Positions 34,141 to 46,995 are shown, counted from the stretch's first letter. The stretch: DNA of 64,000 nt from Garcia nutans (GCA_947685225.1 CANTUV010000024.1:26306001-26370000), one strand, 5' to 3'. The notes: generated from the letters alone by a model not told the origin. A program made the numbers and translations.

Positions 34141-34856
34141 TTGGATTATCCATGCATATATTGCCTACGGGGCTAGACACAAGGTGTCATTATGGACCAA
34201 AGCAGTAATTCTAAAATTTGAATAGCATATTAAAACCTTTTTGGGCCCATGCTTGTCTTTGCTTTAATGTGAATTATAAATTGTGGAATAATTGAACAAT
34301 TTATTGAGATATAATGATGTAATGCTATGAGATATGATATCCTTATGTGTTGTGCATTAGCATTGCAATTAATAATATTGTTATCAAAGTTTGTACCACT
34401 AAACTTCTGGCTTAATGTGATTGTAATTCATCGTGCAGGTGACAGGATAGATTTGGTTAAGCCGGAGAGTTCAGCTAGACCGAGTCAAGTCTAGGCTTGG
34501 GCCTTTGAGTGCAGTGTTTATTGTGGACAACAAGATTAGAGAAAAACTACCAGCATGTATAAATTTCATATTTTATTCATATTGATTTTGATGTATATAA
34601 ATATGTATATTCCGCTGCTTATTAAAAATATTTTGGATAAACTTTTGGGTAATGAAGATAAATATGTGTTTTAACAAGAAATGTTTCCTCTATTATTTAT
34701 ATAAAATAAGTTAAATGTTTTATGTTATACAGATTTTATAAGTGATGATTTGCTTGTTTAAAAAGGTTGTGATATTCTTGTATCCTCTATACGTATATTA
34801 CATATAGTGAGTATATGTGGTGTACATATATTGGGTATAAGGGTGTTATAGGAATG

Positions 34857-35036
34857 CCCCATATCGAATTAGGCCTCCCCATATCAAATTGGAAGCCCCA
34901 ATTTGATATAGGGTAGTCCCATATCGAATTGGGACTGCCCCAATTTGATATGGCGTTGTCCCATATTGAAATGGAGTCCCATTTCAATATGGGGAAGCCC
35001 CATATTGAAATGGGGCTCTCACAGTTTGATATGGGC
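34857..35036 (+). repeat. CCATATCGAATTGGG hairpin array in Tat LTR U3
   Basis: Alternating inverted 16- to 18-mers. One hairpin is perfect: CCCATATTGAAATGG, loop AGTC, CCATTTCAATATGGG (34960-34993). Others are at 34877-34913 and 34918-34953. About 220 bp upstream of TATAAATA. Confidence 0.85.
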
Positions 35037-35258
35037 TATTGTTTTTCAATTCCATGTTGAATCTGGATACCTACTTCAATATGGGTTCAGTTTTTGTCGA
35101 AACAAAGTCATTTTAATTCGAGATGGACTCAGTCTATATCAAATTCAAGTAATTGTAATTCAATATGGAATGTGTTTGTGTCGAACCCATGAATTTGACA
35201 TGCATCAGAATAAACCATTCTTAAATAAGAAAATTTTGAGGTTTAACCTAAGAGTGAT

Positions 35259-35266
35259 TATAAATA
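35259..35266 (+). promoter_or_regulatory. TATA box of Tat LTR-X
   Basis: TATAAATA, in the same relative place as in the other Tat LTRs. Confidence 0.6.
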
Positions 35267-36882
35267 CAGGTTTTAAAAACAACCTGAGGAGGGGGATGGA
35301 GGGATCTTTTTGGACTTTTGGCTTTTGGTTGGTTGTTGGAACTCTGAAAAATCTAGTAATCAATCAACAAACAAACACTAGAAAGCTTGAGAAACAAAAG
35401 AGACAGTAAGGACAAATGAAGAAGATCAACAAAATAAAACCCTACAAAGGCAGTGTACTCACTATCTTTGCCAAAGTTCATCCAGAATCTCGTTCAAACA
35501 ATTTTGGTGGAGCCAACAAATGGTAGTATGCATTAAGTTAAATAAATACTATAATTTTTTATTGTTTTGAATATTAAATGAGCCCGTTCTTCATTTAATT
35601 GAAGTTACAGTATATAACTTCTTCTTAAATCAGTTCATATGTTAGTTTATGTAAAGTACACAATATTATTTTGATAAATCATAACAATTGTAACCAGTAG
35701 ACTCGTTTGACACAGATTGTTTATTTGTTTTCTATCTCATGCCTATATAATTAATATATTACTCAGAATCACATTAAGGTTTTTCATATAAAACTTCACA
35801 TCAGCATCTAATCTCCTCAAACATATTCATAGATCACATAATCTATACACTTTGATTGGTTTTTCAGAAACACTAAGCCCTAATTCATTTAAAACCTTAA
35901 GCAATAAATATTATTTTTTATAAATACTAAACTCTAATTTATTCTTCCTAAAAACCCTAATTTCATGATGTTAGCCCTAAACCCTAATTTGATTAACTAA
36001 AAACTCTACTATTTTCTTAAAATTATAAAACCCTAATCAATTCCATTTTTCCAAAAATCCTCATAGTAGCCTAAATAATAATAATAATAATTGTATTAAT
36101 TCCAAAATCCCAAAACCCTAAATGTTAATTAAAGAACCCTAAATTGAAACATAAACCTAAATTTATATCTTAATTTATTTGCTTAATTTATATTGGGAGT
36201 ATGTTTATTATATGTCTTGATTAATGGTTTATTTATATCTTTAATTGATATGTTTGATGAACAATTTATTAATGATGAGTGATTGTTTCTTTTATTGATT
36301 TGTTTTGGTTTCAAAAAATTATAAGAGGCATTTTCCATGATTGGGTACCTCATTAATTAATCTTTATGTAATTTCAATTATCTTCATATTTTGGAATTAA
36401 TGTAAAGGGCATGTTTCACCTTTCGGTAGGTGTTCTATTTGATTTTAGACATGGACGATGTAAGGACATGTTTCCATTCTCGGATTGGTGTCCATTTATT
36501 TGTTTTGTTTGGAAATTATTGTGATTTTAATAAAGTATTTACTTATTCTTATGATCGCATGTAGTATAGATAATATCGTTATATTTAAGAATTTTATAAT
36601 ATTAAGACCAGAAAAGGAGGCCGGTTCTAATGAACCGGCTATTATGGAGGTGCTGGGCCATTTCTCATCTTCCCCACACATATCCAACTTTCCAAACCCA
36701 TTAGGAGGTTCGGGATTCCTTAGGAATTGAGTCATCCACCCCTTTCTTTTTCCCTACTTGTCTGGGTGGCGACTCCATTTTCTCCAGGTTTAGGCTCGTG
36801 TTCTCTAAGGCCTCGAGCCTAACAATGCTGAAGTCGTAAGAACCATTCCAACGGGAGTGGGGGCAAAAATCCCTGCTCATAA

Positions 36883-36900
36883 TGGCGACTCCACTGGGGA
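36883..36900 (+). other. Primer binding site, tRNA-Arg type (Tat)
   Basis: TGGCGACTCCACTGGGGA, identical to the site at 52171, directly after LTR-X. Confidence 0.9.
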
Positions 36901-37301
36901 TAAGAGAAGTTGATTTCATTGGTCTTTATATTATTCTATTTTAGATTGCATTGTGTGCCTGAGTTAGGACGCCTATGTTACCTGTGTTGTGTTATATAAG
37001 GGATACCATACTTTCACTCAAGGTATGGAGATCGAGCATGGCATAACCACTTATAGCTTTGTACCTACTTGCCATGGGAACCTAAGACTAAAGCTCATGT
37101 AATTGGTCTAGTTACTTTCCTTAGGTTTTTACCCTAAATGCTTGTTGTTTGACTATGGTTAATTTATCTTGGCTTAAATCATGGCTTATTTGATTTGTTC
37201 TTTTTTTAATATGACCTAAGTACATTGTAAGCTCCAAATAATTTTTTCTTTAAAGTCCAAAAGACCAAAGCTATTTTCAAAACTTTTCAAGATGATCTTT
37301 G
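36901..37301 (+). mobile_element. Tat 5' leader, first part
   Basis: Leader of the element headed by LTR-X, aligned with 52189-52630. It is interrupted by the solo LTR at 37302; CTTTG (37297-37301) is the left copy of the target duplication. The leader frame conserved in other copies is broken here by a small deletion. Confidence 0.75.
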
Positions 37302-39416
37302 TGTAGACCTTTAATTTTTGACCCATTCAAATCTGATAGTCCAAAATAATTTTTGTGGTATTTTATTTAATTTTTTAATAATATTTTAATAACTAATTTT
37401 TAATAGTTATTTTTAATAAAAATAAAAAAATATAAAAAAATAATAAATGATAAAATAAAAAAATTGGACGGATCGGAGAGAGTCACGCTGCAGCCCATTT
37501 CGCCGCATAAATTATCCAAATTTGCCGCAGATGGCATCTGGCACGAATTGGCCCTCTGCTCCCATTTTTGCCAGGGCAATTTCTGCCAACACAGCCCACG
37601 GGCTCGACAGCCCGCGCGCTGCCAATTTTTTGACCAAACCTTAATTTACCCAGCTTCCTAATTTTTCCTAAACAATTCATATTTCCTTATTAAAATAGAA
37701 TTAGGACTCTTTTTTTTCATATAAATACTAGCACTAAAGAAGAAATGAGAAGAGGAAAAAAAACCCTAAAAGGAAAGGCAAAGAGCGGCAATTGAGAGGA
37801 AAAAAAAAGTAGCAACAACGAACACTCATCAAATAATCAATCCATCAAAGGCAGCAATACTGCCTTTGTTATTGTTCATCCAAAAAACAATTTAGAGGAA
37901 CCTTCAACGCAGGTTTTGTGTCTTAATCATGAATTTGCTTAAACATTCAATTGTTATATCATTTTTTGTTCTTACTGGTTTTCGTTTATTGTTTTGTTTT
38001 TTTATCACTTTGATTCAATAGTATAAATTGATAAAGACTAATCTGCTTTCCAATTTTCCAAAACCTTAAATCGTTTTATTAATTCCCAAAACCCTAATTT
38101 GCTTTCCAATTTTCCAAAACCTGAAAACCCTAAATTGTTCCTTCTATTTCCAAAAACCCTAGAAAATGCTTTTTTGTTTCCATAAACCTTAAATCATTTT
38201 GCTTATTTCCAAAAACTTTATAAAACTGTAAACTGTTTTCTCAAATCCTAAAGCCAAAAATATTTTTTGAAACACCAAAAAACCTAATTCTCTCAAAACC
38301 AAAACAGTAAACCCTAAATTTTCATAAACCCTAATTCATTGAATTTAAATCCCCAAACTAGTTAATTTAAACCCTAAAGCCATAATCTAATAAAACTAAA
38401 ATAACAATCCAGTTAACATGAATTATAAACCTAATATCTTAAAATGTCCCCTAATTTCATAATTTTAACCCTCAAACCCTAATTTGATCAATCAAAGAAC
38501 CTTACTAATTTCTTAAATTATAAAACCCTAATCCATTTCAATTCTCTTAAACCTTTACAGTAGCCTAAACAAATAACAATAATAATATCTTAAGATTCCA
38601 AAACCCTAAACATGAATTAAAGAATTTAAATAGAAACAGTAAACCTCAATTTGTATCTTTACTTGCTTTATTTTTAGATTTGATTATGTAGTTCATTATA
38701 TGTTTTGATTTATTTTCAATGCTTGATTTATTTAATTTATCATGGATGAATGTTTATTATATATTTTGATTGATGTTTAATATCTTTGATGAATGATTTA
38801 TTTATGATGAATGGATATTTACTTTTATCGATTTATTTTGATTCTCAAATGTTGTAAGAGGTATGTTTCTACTTTGTGGGTACCTCATTAATTAAGTTCT
38901 ATGTAATTTAAATTGCTTTTATATTTTAGACCAATGTAAAGGACATGTTTCTATCTTATGGTGGGTGTCCTATTTAGCATAAACATGGATGATGTAAGGA
39001 CATGTTTCCATACTTGGATGGGTGTCCATTTATTTATTTCGCTTGGACATTGCTTTGATTTTAATATAATGATACTTTATTTCAATTATTGTGTGTAATA
39101 TGGATAATATTGTTATATTTAAGAATTTTATAATATTAAGACCTGTAAATGAGGCCAGTTCCAATAAACCGGGCGTTGTGGGGATGCTGGGCCATTTCTC
39201 ACCTTCCCCACTCGTACCCAACTTTTCGAACCCATTAGGGGGTTAGAAATTCCTTAGGAATCGAGGTATCCACCCCTTTCTTTTTCCAAACCCGTCCGGG
39301 TGGCTACTCAATTCTCTCTGGACTTAGGTCCGTGTTCTCTATGGCCCCGAGCCTAAACAGTGCTGAAGTCGCAAGAACCATTCCATCGGGAGTGGGGGCA
39401 AAAACCTTCGCTCACA
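37302..39416 (+). repeat. Solo Tat LTR with perfect target duplication
   Basis: 2115 bp, starts TGTAGACCTTTAATTTTTG and ends CGCTCACA, flanked by CTTTG on both sides (37297-37301 and 39417-39421). The host sequence resumes exactly where the uninterrupted copy at 52.63 kb continues. It has a GC-rich U3 block (37463-37640), TATAAATA (37720-37727) and AAACCCTAA-rich sequence (about 38060-38620). Confidence 0.95.
37720..37727 (+). promoter_or_regulatory. TATA box of solo Tat LTR
   Basis: TATAAATA, about 80 bp after the GC-rich block that replaces the hairpin array in this LTR. Confidence 0.6.
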
Positions 39417-39421
39417 CTTTG

Positions 39422-39955
39422 GACATAAAACTTTTCTTAAAAAATAAAAAATTCTTTTCTCATCACTCAAATACAAAGTCAAAAATCCATTTTTTCTAAA
39501 AATCTTTTTACAATGGGTTTTCAAACAAAACTATTTTTGTGTTTTATCCAACCTTTTCTTACAAAGAGCTTACAAATTATTTAGGTCAATTAAGAAATGC
39601 CAAAAATTAATTGTGAGCCTAGTTTATACTAAGAATTATTAATCATGGGCTTGTTTTGGCATGAATCATTAGTTACTTTTTCAAGTGAGAAATCTATTTA
39701 TAATAAACGTCTTAATTTAGTTTTAATCCAATATAGCATAAAAAGATGCTTTAGTTGATTGGATGGATTAAAACCTAATTGATGGGAATTATCATGAACT
39801 GATTTTCATTTTTGAAAATATAACTATTGGTTGAACCGTCCAAGGGAACTTTTTGAAAACAAAATATCCCATGTTGGTGTTTTGTTGACCATATACCTAG
39901 GAAAAGAGACTCGCCATTCGTGTGTGGATGTTATAAGGTTGGAAGGAACACCCCA
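39422..39955 (+). mobile_element. Tat 5' leader, second part
   Basis: Continues the leader after the solo LTR and matches about 52635-53155. It ends where the leader would pass to gag; the gag is absent. Confidence 0.7.
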
Positions 39956-40630
39956 TTTACAAAGCCTTCAAGTTAAGGGCAATGTAAGGACATGTGTTTT
40001 CTTTTTCCCGTCCTGTCCGGGTGGTGACTCCATTTTCTCCGGGTTTAGGCCTGTGTTCTCTAAGGCCCCGAGTCTAACAGTGCTGAAGTCGCAAGAACCA
40101 TTTATTAATCTTTATGTAATTTCAATTATCTTCATATTTTTGGAATTAATGTAAAGGACATGTTTCACCTTTCGGTGGGTGTCCTATTTGATTTTAGACA
40201 TGGACGATGTAAGGACATGTTTCCATTCTCGGATGGGTGTCCATTTATTTATTTTGTTTGGACATTATTATGATTTTAATAAATTATTTATTTATTCTTA
40301 TGATCACATGTAGTATAGATAATATCCTTATATTTAATAATTTTATAATATTAAGACTTGAAAACGAGGTCGGTTCCAATGAGCCGGGCATTGTTGGGGT
40401 GCTGGGCCATTTCTCACCTTCCCCATATGTACCTAACTTTCCGAACCAATTAGGGGGTTAGGGATTCCTTAGGAATTGAGTCATCTACACCTTTCTTTTT
40501 CCCGACTTGTCCGGGTGGCGACTTCATTTTCTCCAGGTTTAGGCCCATGTTCTCTAAGGCCCTGAACCTAACAACGTCGAAGTCCCAAGAACCATTCCAC
40601 CGGGAGTGGGGGTGAAAATTTTTGCTCACA
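39956..40630 (+). mobile_element. Rearranged Tat 3' remnant and LTR end
   Basis: ACAAAGCCTTCAAGTTAAGGG, which belongs to the 3' region (compare 56355), is followed by patchwork pieces of the LTR end. GGTGACTCCATTTTCTCC appears near 40020, then the sequence jumps back to TTAATCTTTATGTAATTTC and runs again to the LTR end CTCACA at 40630. Gag and most of the 3' region are deleted and part of the LTR is duplicated. Confidence 0.6.
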
Positions 40631-40698
40631 GATACCATTAGGGTTTTGATTTGGAAAGTATGGTTTTAGGCTAGAATTTACTATTTTTGTGTTTTACT
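40631..40698 (-). repeat. Antisense Tat LTR fragment, left of LARD-C
   Basis: Short piece that continues after LARD-C at 49891. The last five bases TTACT are the target site. Confidence 0.5.
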
Positions 40699-41621
40699 TG
40701 TAACACCCCGATACTCCATATAAGTACTATACATATATCTAGTATACATACAGTAAGTATATAAAGTATAAGGATGCCACTTTTCGTTACCACTTAATAT
40801 CCTTTAACAGTGTTCAAACCATAATACATTCATTTAAAGAATATTTAGAAAATCATTATACTTTTAATAATCTTACGTATATATATAATCATATCTTTGT
40901 CCAAAACTTCATTTATACATAAGAATACACTTCATCAAAAATACATCATAATTAAAAGTTATGCATGTATGCATTACCCTCTAGTTGGTCTCGACAAACT
41001 CTTACTCTTCTCGTGGCATAACGAAAGACTTCATATCTTCCACCTAGTCACCTGTGCGATTACACATTGGCGCTAAGCCCGAGAGCTTAGTAGTACAAAT
41101 ATAAAGTATAACATACATTATAGAAATTCTAACATACAATGATATATCAAGTCAACGTACCATTAGTTCTTATCATGTTTTACCTTTTTCATTGCACCTT
41201 TCATATATCTCGACTAATTTCATATTATATACGTTTATACAAACCATTATCATCAACCACAATCCATTACTAAGACTCACAATCAATATATCAATACACA
41301 TACATTATATATCATTCCAATAATGAATCACATTTCCAATGAAAACAATCCTTATCACCAACCACAATCCATCATTAATACCCACAATTAATATATCAAT
41401 ACACACATCACATATCATTCTTCATAACATTATTTTATTCCCAAGTCACCAATCATAAATCACATTTCCAACAAAGGCAACCATAGATCTCATTACTCAT
41501 TTATTTCCATATTTATATATCACATTGACAACAAAGACTGACTCGGGCCCAAAAGACACTAATATGCCATTCAATTTTTAGAGTTAATGCTTTGGTTCAA
41601 TAATCACATTTATCATTATCC

Positions 41622-41850
41622 CAACTAGGCTTCAAGGATTAGGTTCAACCAAGTTTCAAGGGGAACAAAGCATGCTAAGTATCAACACAACTTGGCTTCA
41701 AGAACCAATCCAACCTAGCTTCAAGGGTTGTAACATCTCAATTAGGCTTCAAGGATTAGACCCAACCAAGCTTCAAGGGGAGTAAAACATGTTAAACTTC
41801 AACCCAACTTGGCTTCAAGGATCAATTCCAACCTAACTTCAAGAGATTGT
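41622..41850 (-). repeat. Repeat cassette with CTAGGCTTCAAGG units (LARD-C)
   Basis: Two long units of about 115 bp made of shorter CTTCAAGG-containing blocks (plus strand AACTAGGCTTCAAGGATTAG, CCAAGCTTCAAGGGGA, AACTTGGCTTCAAG). The sister copy is at 47938-48167. Confidence 0.8.
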
Positions 41851-42498
41851 TACTAATATTAGGCATGCCACCAACAACAAACTCTGAAAATGGAACAACA
41901 CATTAGCTACTCAATTCATTTATTATTTCTTTATCCATTCCATTCTCAATTAAATCATCATCTAGGCAAACATGCCTCATTTATCACAATTGTATCATCA
42001 TAGCCAATCACAATGGCTTCACATCACATTTGAATCATCATAGCCAATCACAATGGCTTCACAACTCTATTAAATCATCATAGCCAATCACAATGGCTTC
42101 ATAACCCATTTAATTCATCATTATAATATACAACATCAATTACATTAACTAAACAACATACCATTATTCAATCATATCATCTAGGCATGTTTCAATCATA
42201 TCATTCACATCATTATAATTCAAAACATTAGTCCTGCATTTCTTTATGTCTCAGTTAACATTAAGGTAATTCATCATAAGAAATTGCATTGCACATACCT
42301 TTTTGAATGATCCACATCTCTTCCACACTATTCAAGTCATAATATTAGTCACATTATTCATATAACACATTATCATTCACAAAATTCACAATGCATAACA
42401 TAATATTGTTCATATAGAATCATATGCATCATCAAATGTATGTTCAATCTCCACAAAGCAAGAAGAGCAAAGGACAATCACAGTAGCCAACACACCCA

Positions 42499-42700
42499 AG
42501 GGACACGGCCAAGCTTGTGGCCGTGTCTCTCAACCAAAAACCTCTCAACCAAAAGCAACAGAAGCCAACATGGGCAAGGGACACGGCCGTGTCTCCTCCA
42601 AAAATCACCCAACCCGGCTAAATTTCCATGGACTTGGCCGTGTCTCTCAAAAATATTTTAGGTTGGCCGTGTCTCTTCCTTGGTTTGGCCGTGTCTCTCA
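42499..42700 (-). repeat. GACACGGCC hairpin array (LARD-C)
   Basis: Includes GACACGGCC-aagcttgt-GGCCGTGTC (42502-42527), the exact reverse complement of the last unit in LARD-A (3' LTR), LARD-B (3' LTR) and the LTR at 62929. The sister array is at about 48812-49015. Confidence 0.9.
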
Positions 42701-45528
42701 TGTATACAAACCCTAAATATGGCCAACTCTCTTTTAATTGCATTTAAACACATTGTGCACATCATAACCTCATTCAAATGGATATAAACAATGTCATTAA
42801 CAAATATTCATCACAATATTCACAATAACACTTTAACAACCATACAATCAATCAATTACCACATCAAACCCTAAACCAACATCAATCTTCTTCTTTCAAT
42901 ATCAACATCCACTTAACTTACCATCCTCAAACCAAAACCAACACCAATTTAACTTACAATCCATTTTAACACTTATAAACACATTTCAACCACACCAATT
43001 CATAATCTCAACAAATCAAGACTCACTTCAAACATAACTTCAAAAATAACAAAGGAAAACAAGAGAGTACTTACCTCAATTGAAGAAATTTCACAAATCT
43101 CCAACTTCATCCTTTGATTCTTCCTTCAAATTTGATGTTAGAAATCAAAACACCTCACTTGCTCTTCCTTTTCCTTTGGTAGCCGGCCACACCAAACAAA
43201 GAAGAGAAAATGAAGACAAATCCAACTTCTCTTCTTCTTTAAATATCCACCAAGCAATTTTAACAAGGCAATTACCTAAATGCCCTCATCCATTTAACTT
43301 AACTTTTGTCACTTATATGCCCATTTAAGTAATTTCACATACCACAAATAAATATCCTCTTGCATTGACCAACCATTTTGACTTATATATATATATATTA
43401 TATATTACCATATACACAACATATACACTTTCTCTCTACACATTCCTTTCCTTTTTAAACATTACATAAACATTCTCTTTTCAATTTCTTTTCTTATCAA
43501 CATAACATATACACATAATTCCAACAAACAACAATTATATCCAAACTTCTAGGGCAAACATTGGGATATTACAATTCTCCCCCTCTAAAAAGAAATTTCG
43601 TCCTCGAAATTACCAGTACTATAACAATTCATTCTTAATACAACATTATCTTAACTTCCATTTGAAGTTAATTATATGCTTACGTTATTATGTCATCAAC
43701 CATCTTCTCTAAATTCCATAACTCATCATTCTATATGTTAATATATCTTATTACTTCCTTGATCAAACATTCAAAAGAACTCATTACATGTCCTATTAAT
43801 GTCTTTATACAAGAATCAAATCATTTTATAGTACCCTTATATTTCATTCAATCTTTATATTTAATATCTTTTGTTCTTTCACGTCTTTATAATTACTCTC
43901 TTAACTTTAACCTTAAAAACCATTGGTTTATATCTAAACATTAATTATTCCGTCATCACAATCACTATCTAAATAGACATTTATCAAACCTCAATGGATA
44001 ACAAGATCCTTATTTTTCACAAATGGAGTTACTTCTTTAGTATGCTTTTCACTTAACTTATATATTAATACACTACCTTTCAACTTATTTTATAAATAAC
44101 CAATCTTTTCCCTTTTTATCATGATTTATAACTACTATAACTCCATTTATTCATGTCCATTCACACTTTAAAATTTTACATCATATACATTATCATGTAA
44201 ATAATTATACTCTTAGTACAACTACACATATTAAATTTCAATAATGACTCATAATCTTAGCCAAATCTAGATCAATTGATCTATCTGTTACAATATACTC
44301 ATATTCCAATCTTGTTCAATTTCATCCAACGATTAATTTATTTAACTTATCATGAAATTTCACAATATTCATATATGTATATATATATAACTTCATTCCA
44401 TTAGGGCAAATTTATATTCAATTCCTGATCTCTTCCGATCCATATACAATCAAATTATCATAATAACAAATCACTTCAAATTATCTTTTAATATACACAT
44501 AGTTTATTCACTTAAACCTCAAGTTACATACCATAAACATATTCAGTATAACTTTCAGTCATATTTTATACTTTCTCCCTTTTTAATATCTCTTCACATT
44601 TCATATCATTGTTATATTTATTTTGATTACCTTTTTGTCATATTATCCATAACTCAACACATTTCCAAAATTTTCTTTTCTTTCTATACCTTCATAATTA
44701 TAACCAAACTCTTAACATAAAATGATAAGGTACAACTTTATCCATCATAACTTTTAATTATACTTCTCAAACAAAATTTTCAATCTCACCAAATCTATAT
44801 TACAATCATTTTATCTAAGATCCAAATCTATGAATAACAACATTAACCAATCAAATCTACTGAACAAAACACATGGCTTTAAGAGATTAATGTTCAAGCC
44901 TGGAACTTTTAAATCAATACTGTTCTTTTATAACTTTATTCTCAATCGTTACATTTTTGGTATAACAGAAATTAACACATTCCAACTCCATTTCAAACCA
45001 ATTTGCTCTCGATTATATGATCCTTATCAACTTAATTCATGTTTCAACAATATTACTATATATATATTCAATCATATGCAGTTCTTATACAATTTCTATT
45101 CGTCAATTCATTTCTAATTCACTTACAATCTCTTATAATATACAATTAGATAGAACTTTCCATATGTGAATACTTTAGGACTCTAAATATCATATGATCA
45201 TCAAGTTCAATGCTCATCATAACAATTTCCACTGTCCAATATTACTCAAGTCCATTCCATACTTACTTTCATCACATAATCCATCTAGCTTTACACAGTT
45301 CAAGACCTAATATCTCTTAGGTCCACTAATACGTATAACATCATTTTTCCATATCACTAATTCTATAATTATACCACATACATATTCATAGGTCACCTTC
45401 ATAATGTGATTCACACATTTGTTAATATATCATAATTTCATTTATATTGAAAACTCAATTCACATATCATATACATGTATACACTTAATTAGATGCTCTT
45501 ATTTATCATACATTCAATACAAATTTTC

Positions 45529-45752
45529 TTTTATAACCGTAACAACCGTCCCAGTCCACCTGCTGAGCCATTCCTATCCGAAGGAACCCCCAGGGCCTCT
45601 GGGCCGGGCTGCTACAGTACTAAACTGCCCTCACGGCCCTCCTGTAGGATTCGTTTGTTTGGCTTACACCCAAGACACATGAATGCAAGTCGCCTCCCTA
45701 GATCGAACACCTGACCTCCCACTTAAGAGAGCCAGCGAGCGCAATCCAGTAC
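45529..45752 (-). mobile_element. tRNA-derived SINE-like insertion
   Basis: 224 bp, GC-rich, flanked by the perfect 9-bp direct repeat CAAATTTTC (45520-45528 and 45753-45761). On the minus strand the 5' part has a box-A-like TGGCTCTCTTAAGTGGG and a box-B-like GTTCGATCT about 20-25 bp later, with GGGAGGTCAG between, as in tRNA-derived plant SINEs. The 3' end is short and A-rich (ATAAAA) before the repeat. LARD-A lacks this insert at the matching place. The SINE family is not identified. Confidence 0.75.
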
Positions 45753-46995
45753 CAAATTTTCCAATACGATATAAAATATTTATTCACATAGCACAAATAT
45801 ACATATATATTGACTATAATAACACTTCACATCCATCTTAGTCACATTCCCAATGTGACATATCTTTCACTTTCATCTTTAAAAACATTTAATATACTTC
45901 CATATCCATTTTTACTCTTTTCATTAAAATGACCTAATATAACTCATTTTTATTTGCTTATCCATTTCCTTTTTTTTTTTCCTTCAAAACAAATTCTCAT
46001 GCTATCAATCACATTACTCAAATCATAATACTTTCATGTGCAATATTAGTCATTTCACCTAGCTCATGTATTGAATATACATTAAACCATCAATATCCAA
46101 ATAATCTTTATCAAATTCCACTAAAACTTTAACTTTTCAACTTACTACTTTGCTTACACTTCAATTTGCCAAACTCATCTTTTCTCAATATCACTTAAAA
46201 AACATCTTATGTATATATATCACAAATTTTCACAATTATCAAGCTCATTTCAAAATCTCAAATATCACATATTACCATCATTACCATGAGCTTTCACAAT
46301 ATTCAAGCATCTCACATACCTAACATTGAATTCACAATGTTTACATTAAAATAACAATACCAATTTATATTCTTACTTAACCATTATCATCTCTTTTTCC
46401 TTTTTACAAAACCTTAACTTTATATATGTATATCCCAAACTTTCAATAGTCACACTTTGTCTATACTAATCAACTCATTCAATATCCCACCATACTCTTC
46501 TCATTTTAATAACATATCTTTCAATATTAACAATTCAACAATATTTCCTCTATCTAGCAAACCCAACATAAACTCTATTATTAAGAGATTCATAGTATAG
46601 AGGAAAGAGGACATACTCTTATCTTAATTTTAATTTCAACTCATGTTCAACTTTATTCTCTTTTTCATTTCTTTATACTTCAACACATTTAACAATTCAC
46701 TTTACTTGCAACAATTTCCAATTTTTTTTTTAACTTATCAATTAAACTTATATAAATCCATATCATTTCTTTCTCTGGCTTTACTTTCATCTAAAACATC
46801 ATTCACACACTAGCATCCATCTCATATGACACGAATATTTTACAATTTATATAATGCCACATCCGAGACCAACCTAGGTGTCAATGCATATGCATGTATT
46901 ACAAATTTCATTTCAAAACTTTTCCTTTTTACTTCTATTTAAACATTTCAAAACTTTTTTTTTAATTTCACTTAGGCTGAAAATCTCAAACCTAA

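Larger units (their letters stand above)
32251..34850 (+). repeat. Solo LTR of a LARD-like element
   Basis: 2600 bp starting TGTAATATCC and ending TGTTATA (one change from TGTTACA). The flanks are GGAAA and GGAAT, a target duplication with one mismatch. No internal region is present, so this is a product of LTR-LTR recombination. It carries a TTT|GTAAGTTT donor-like site (32742), GGCCGGCC (32628-32635), a diverged hairpin array (33100-33410), an acceptor-like site (33946) and a repeat cassette (33985-34140). More diverged than A-C, hence older. Confidence 0.85.
34851..36881 (+). repeat. Older Tat LTR (LTR-X), 3' part
   Basis: Holds the CCCATATTGAAATGG hairpin array (34857-35036), TATAAATA at 35259-35266, AAACCCTAA-rich sequence (about 35870-36170) and the conserved end with GTAAGGACATGTTTCCAT and GGGGGCAAAAAT. 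It ends CTCATA, mutated from CTCACA, just before the primer site. Confidence 0.8.
40699..43573 (-). repeat. LARD-C 3' LTR
   Basis: 2875 bp. On the minus strand: GGCCGGC (43182-43188), donor GAG|GTAAGTA (boundary at 43075/43074), hairpin array 42499-42700, AGCCATTG palindromes about 42000-42110, acceptor-like TTTTCAG (boundary at 41884/41883), a repeat cassette 41622-41850 and GC hairpins 41056-41090. The 82-codon frame at 43080-43328 runs antisense to the element and is duplicated in both LTRs; I do not count it as a gene. Confidence 0.95.

Noticed and set aside
34945..35409. 154-codon frame starting MIWRCPILKWSPI
   Set aside because: It starts in the hairpin array and runs through U3 and the TATA region of a Tat LTR. 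No homologous frame exists in other Tat LTRs.
43080..43328. 82-codon frame identical in both LARD-C LTRs
   Set aside because: It lies antisense to the element across the GGCCGGC region and is identical only because sister LTRs are identical. No domain is recognised.
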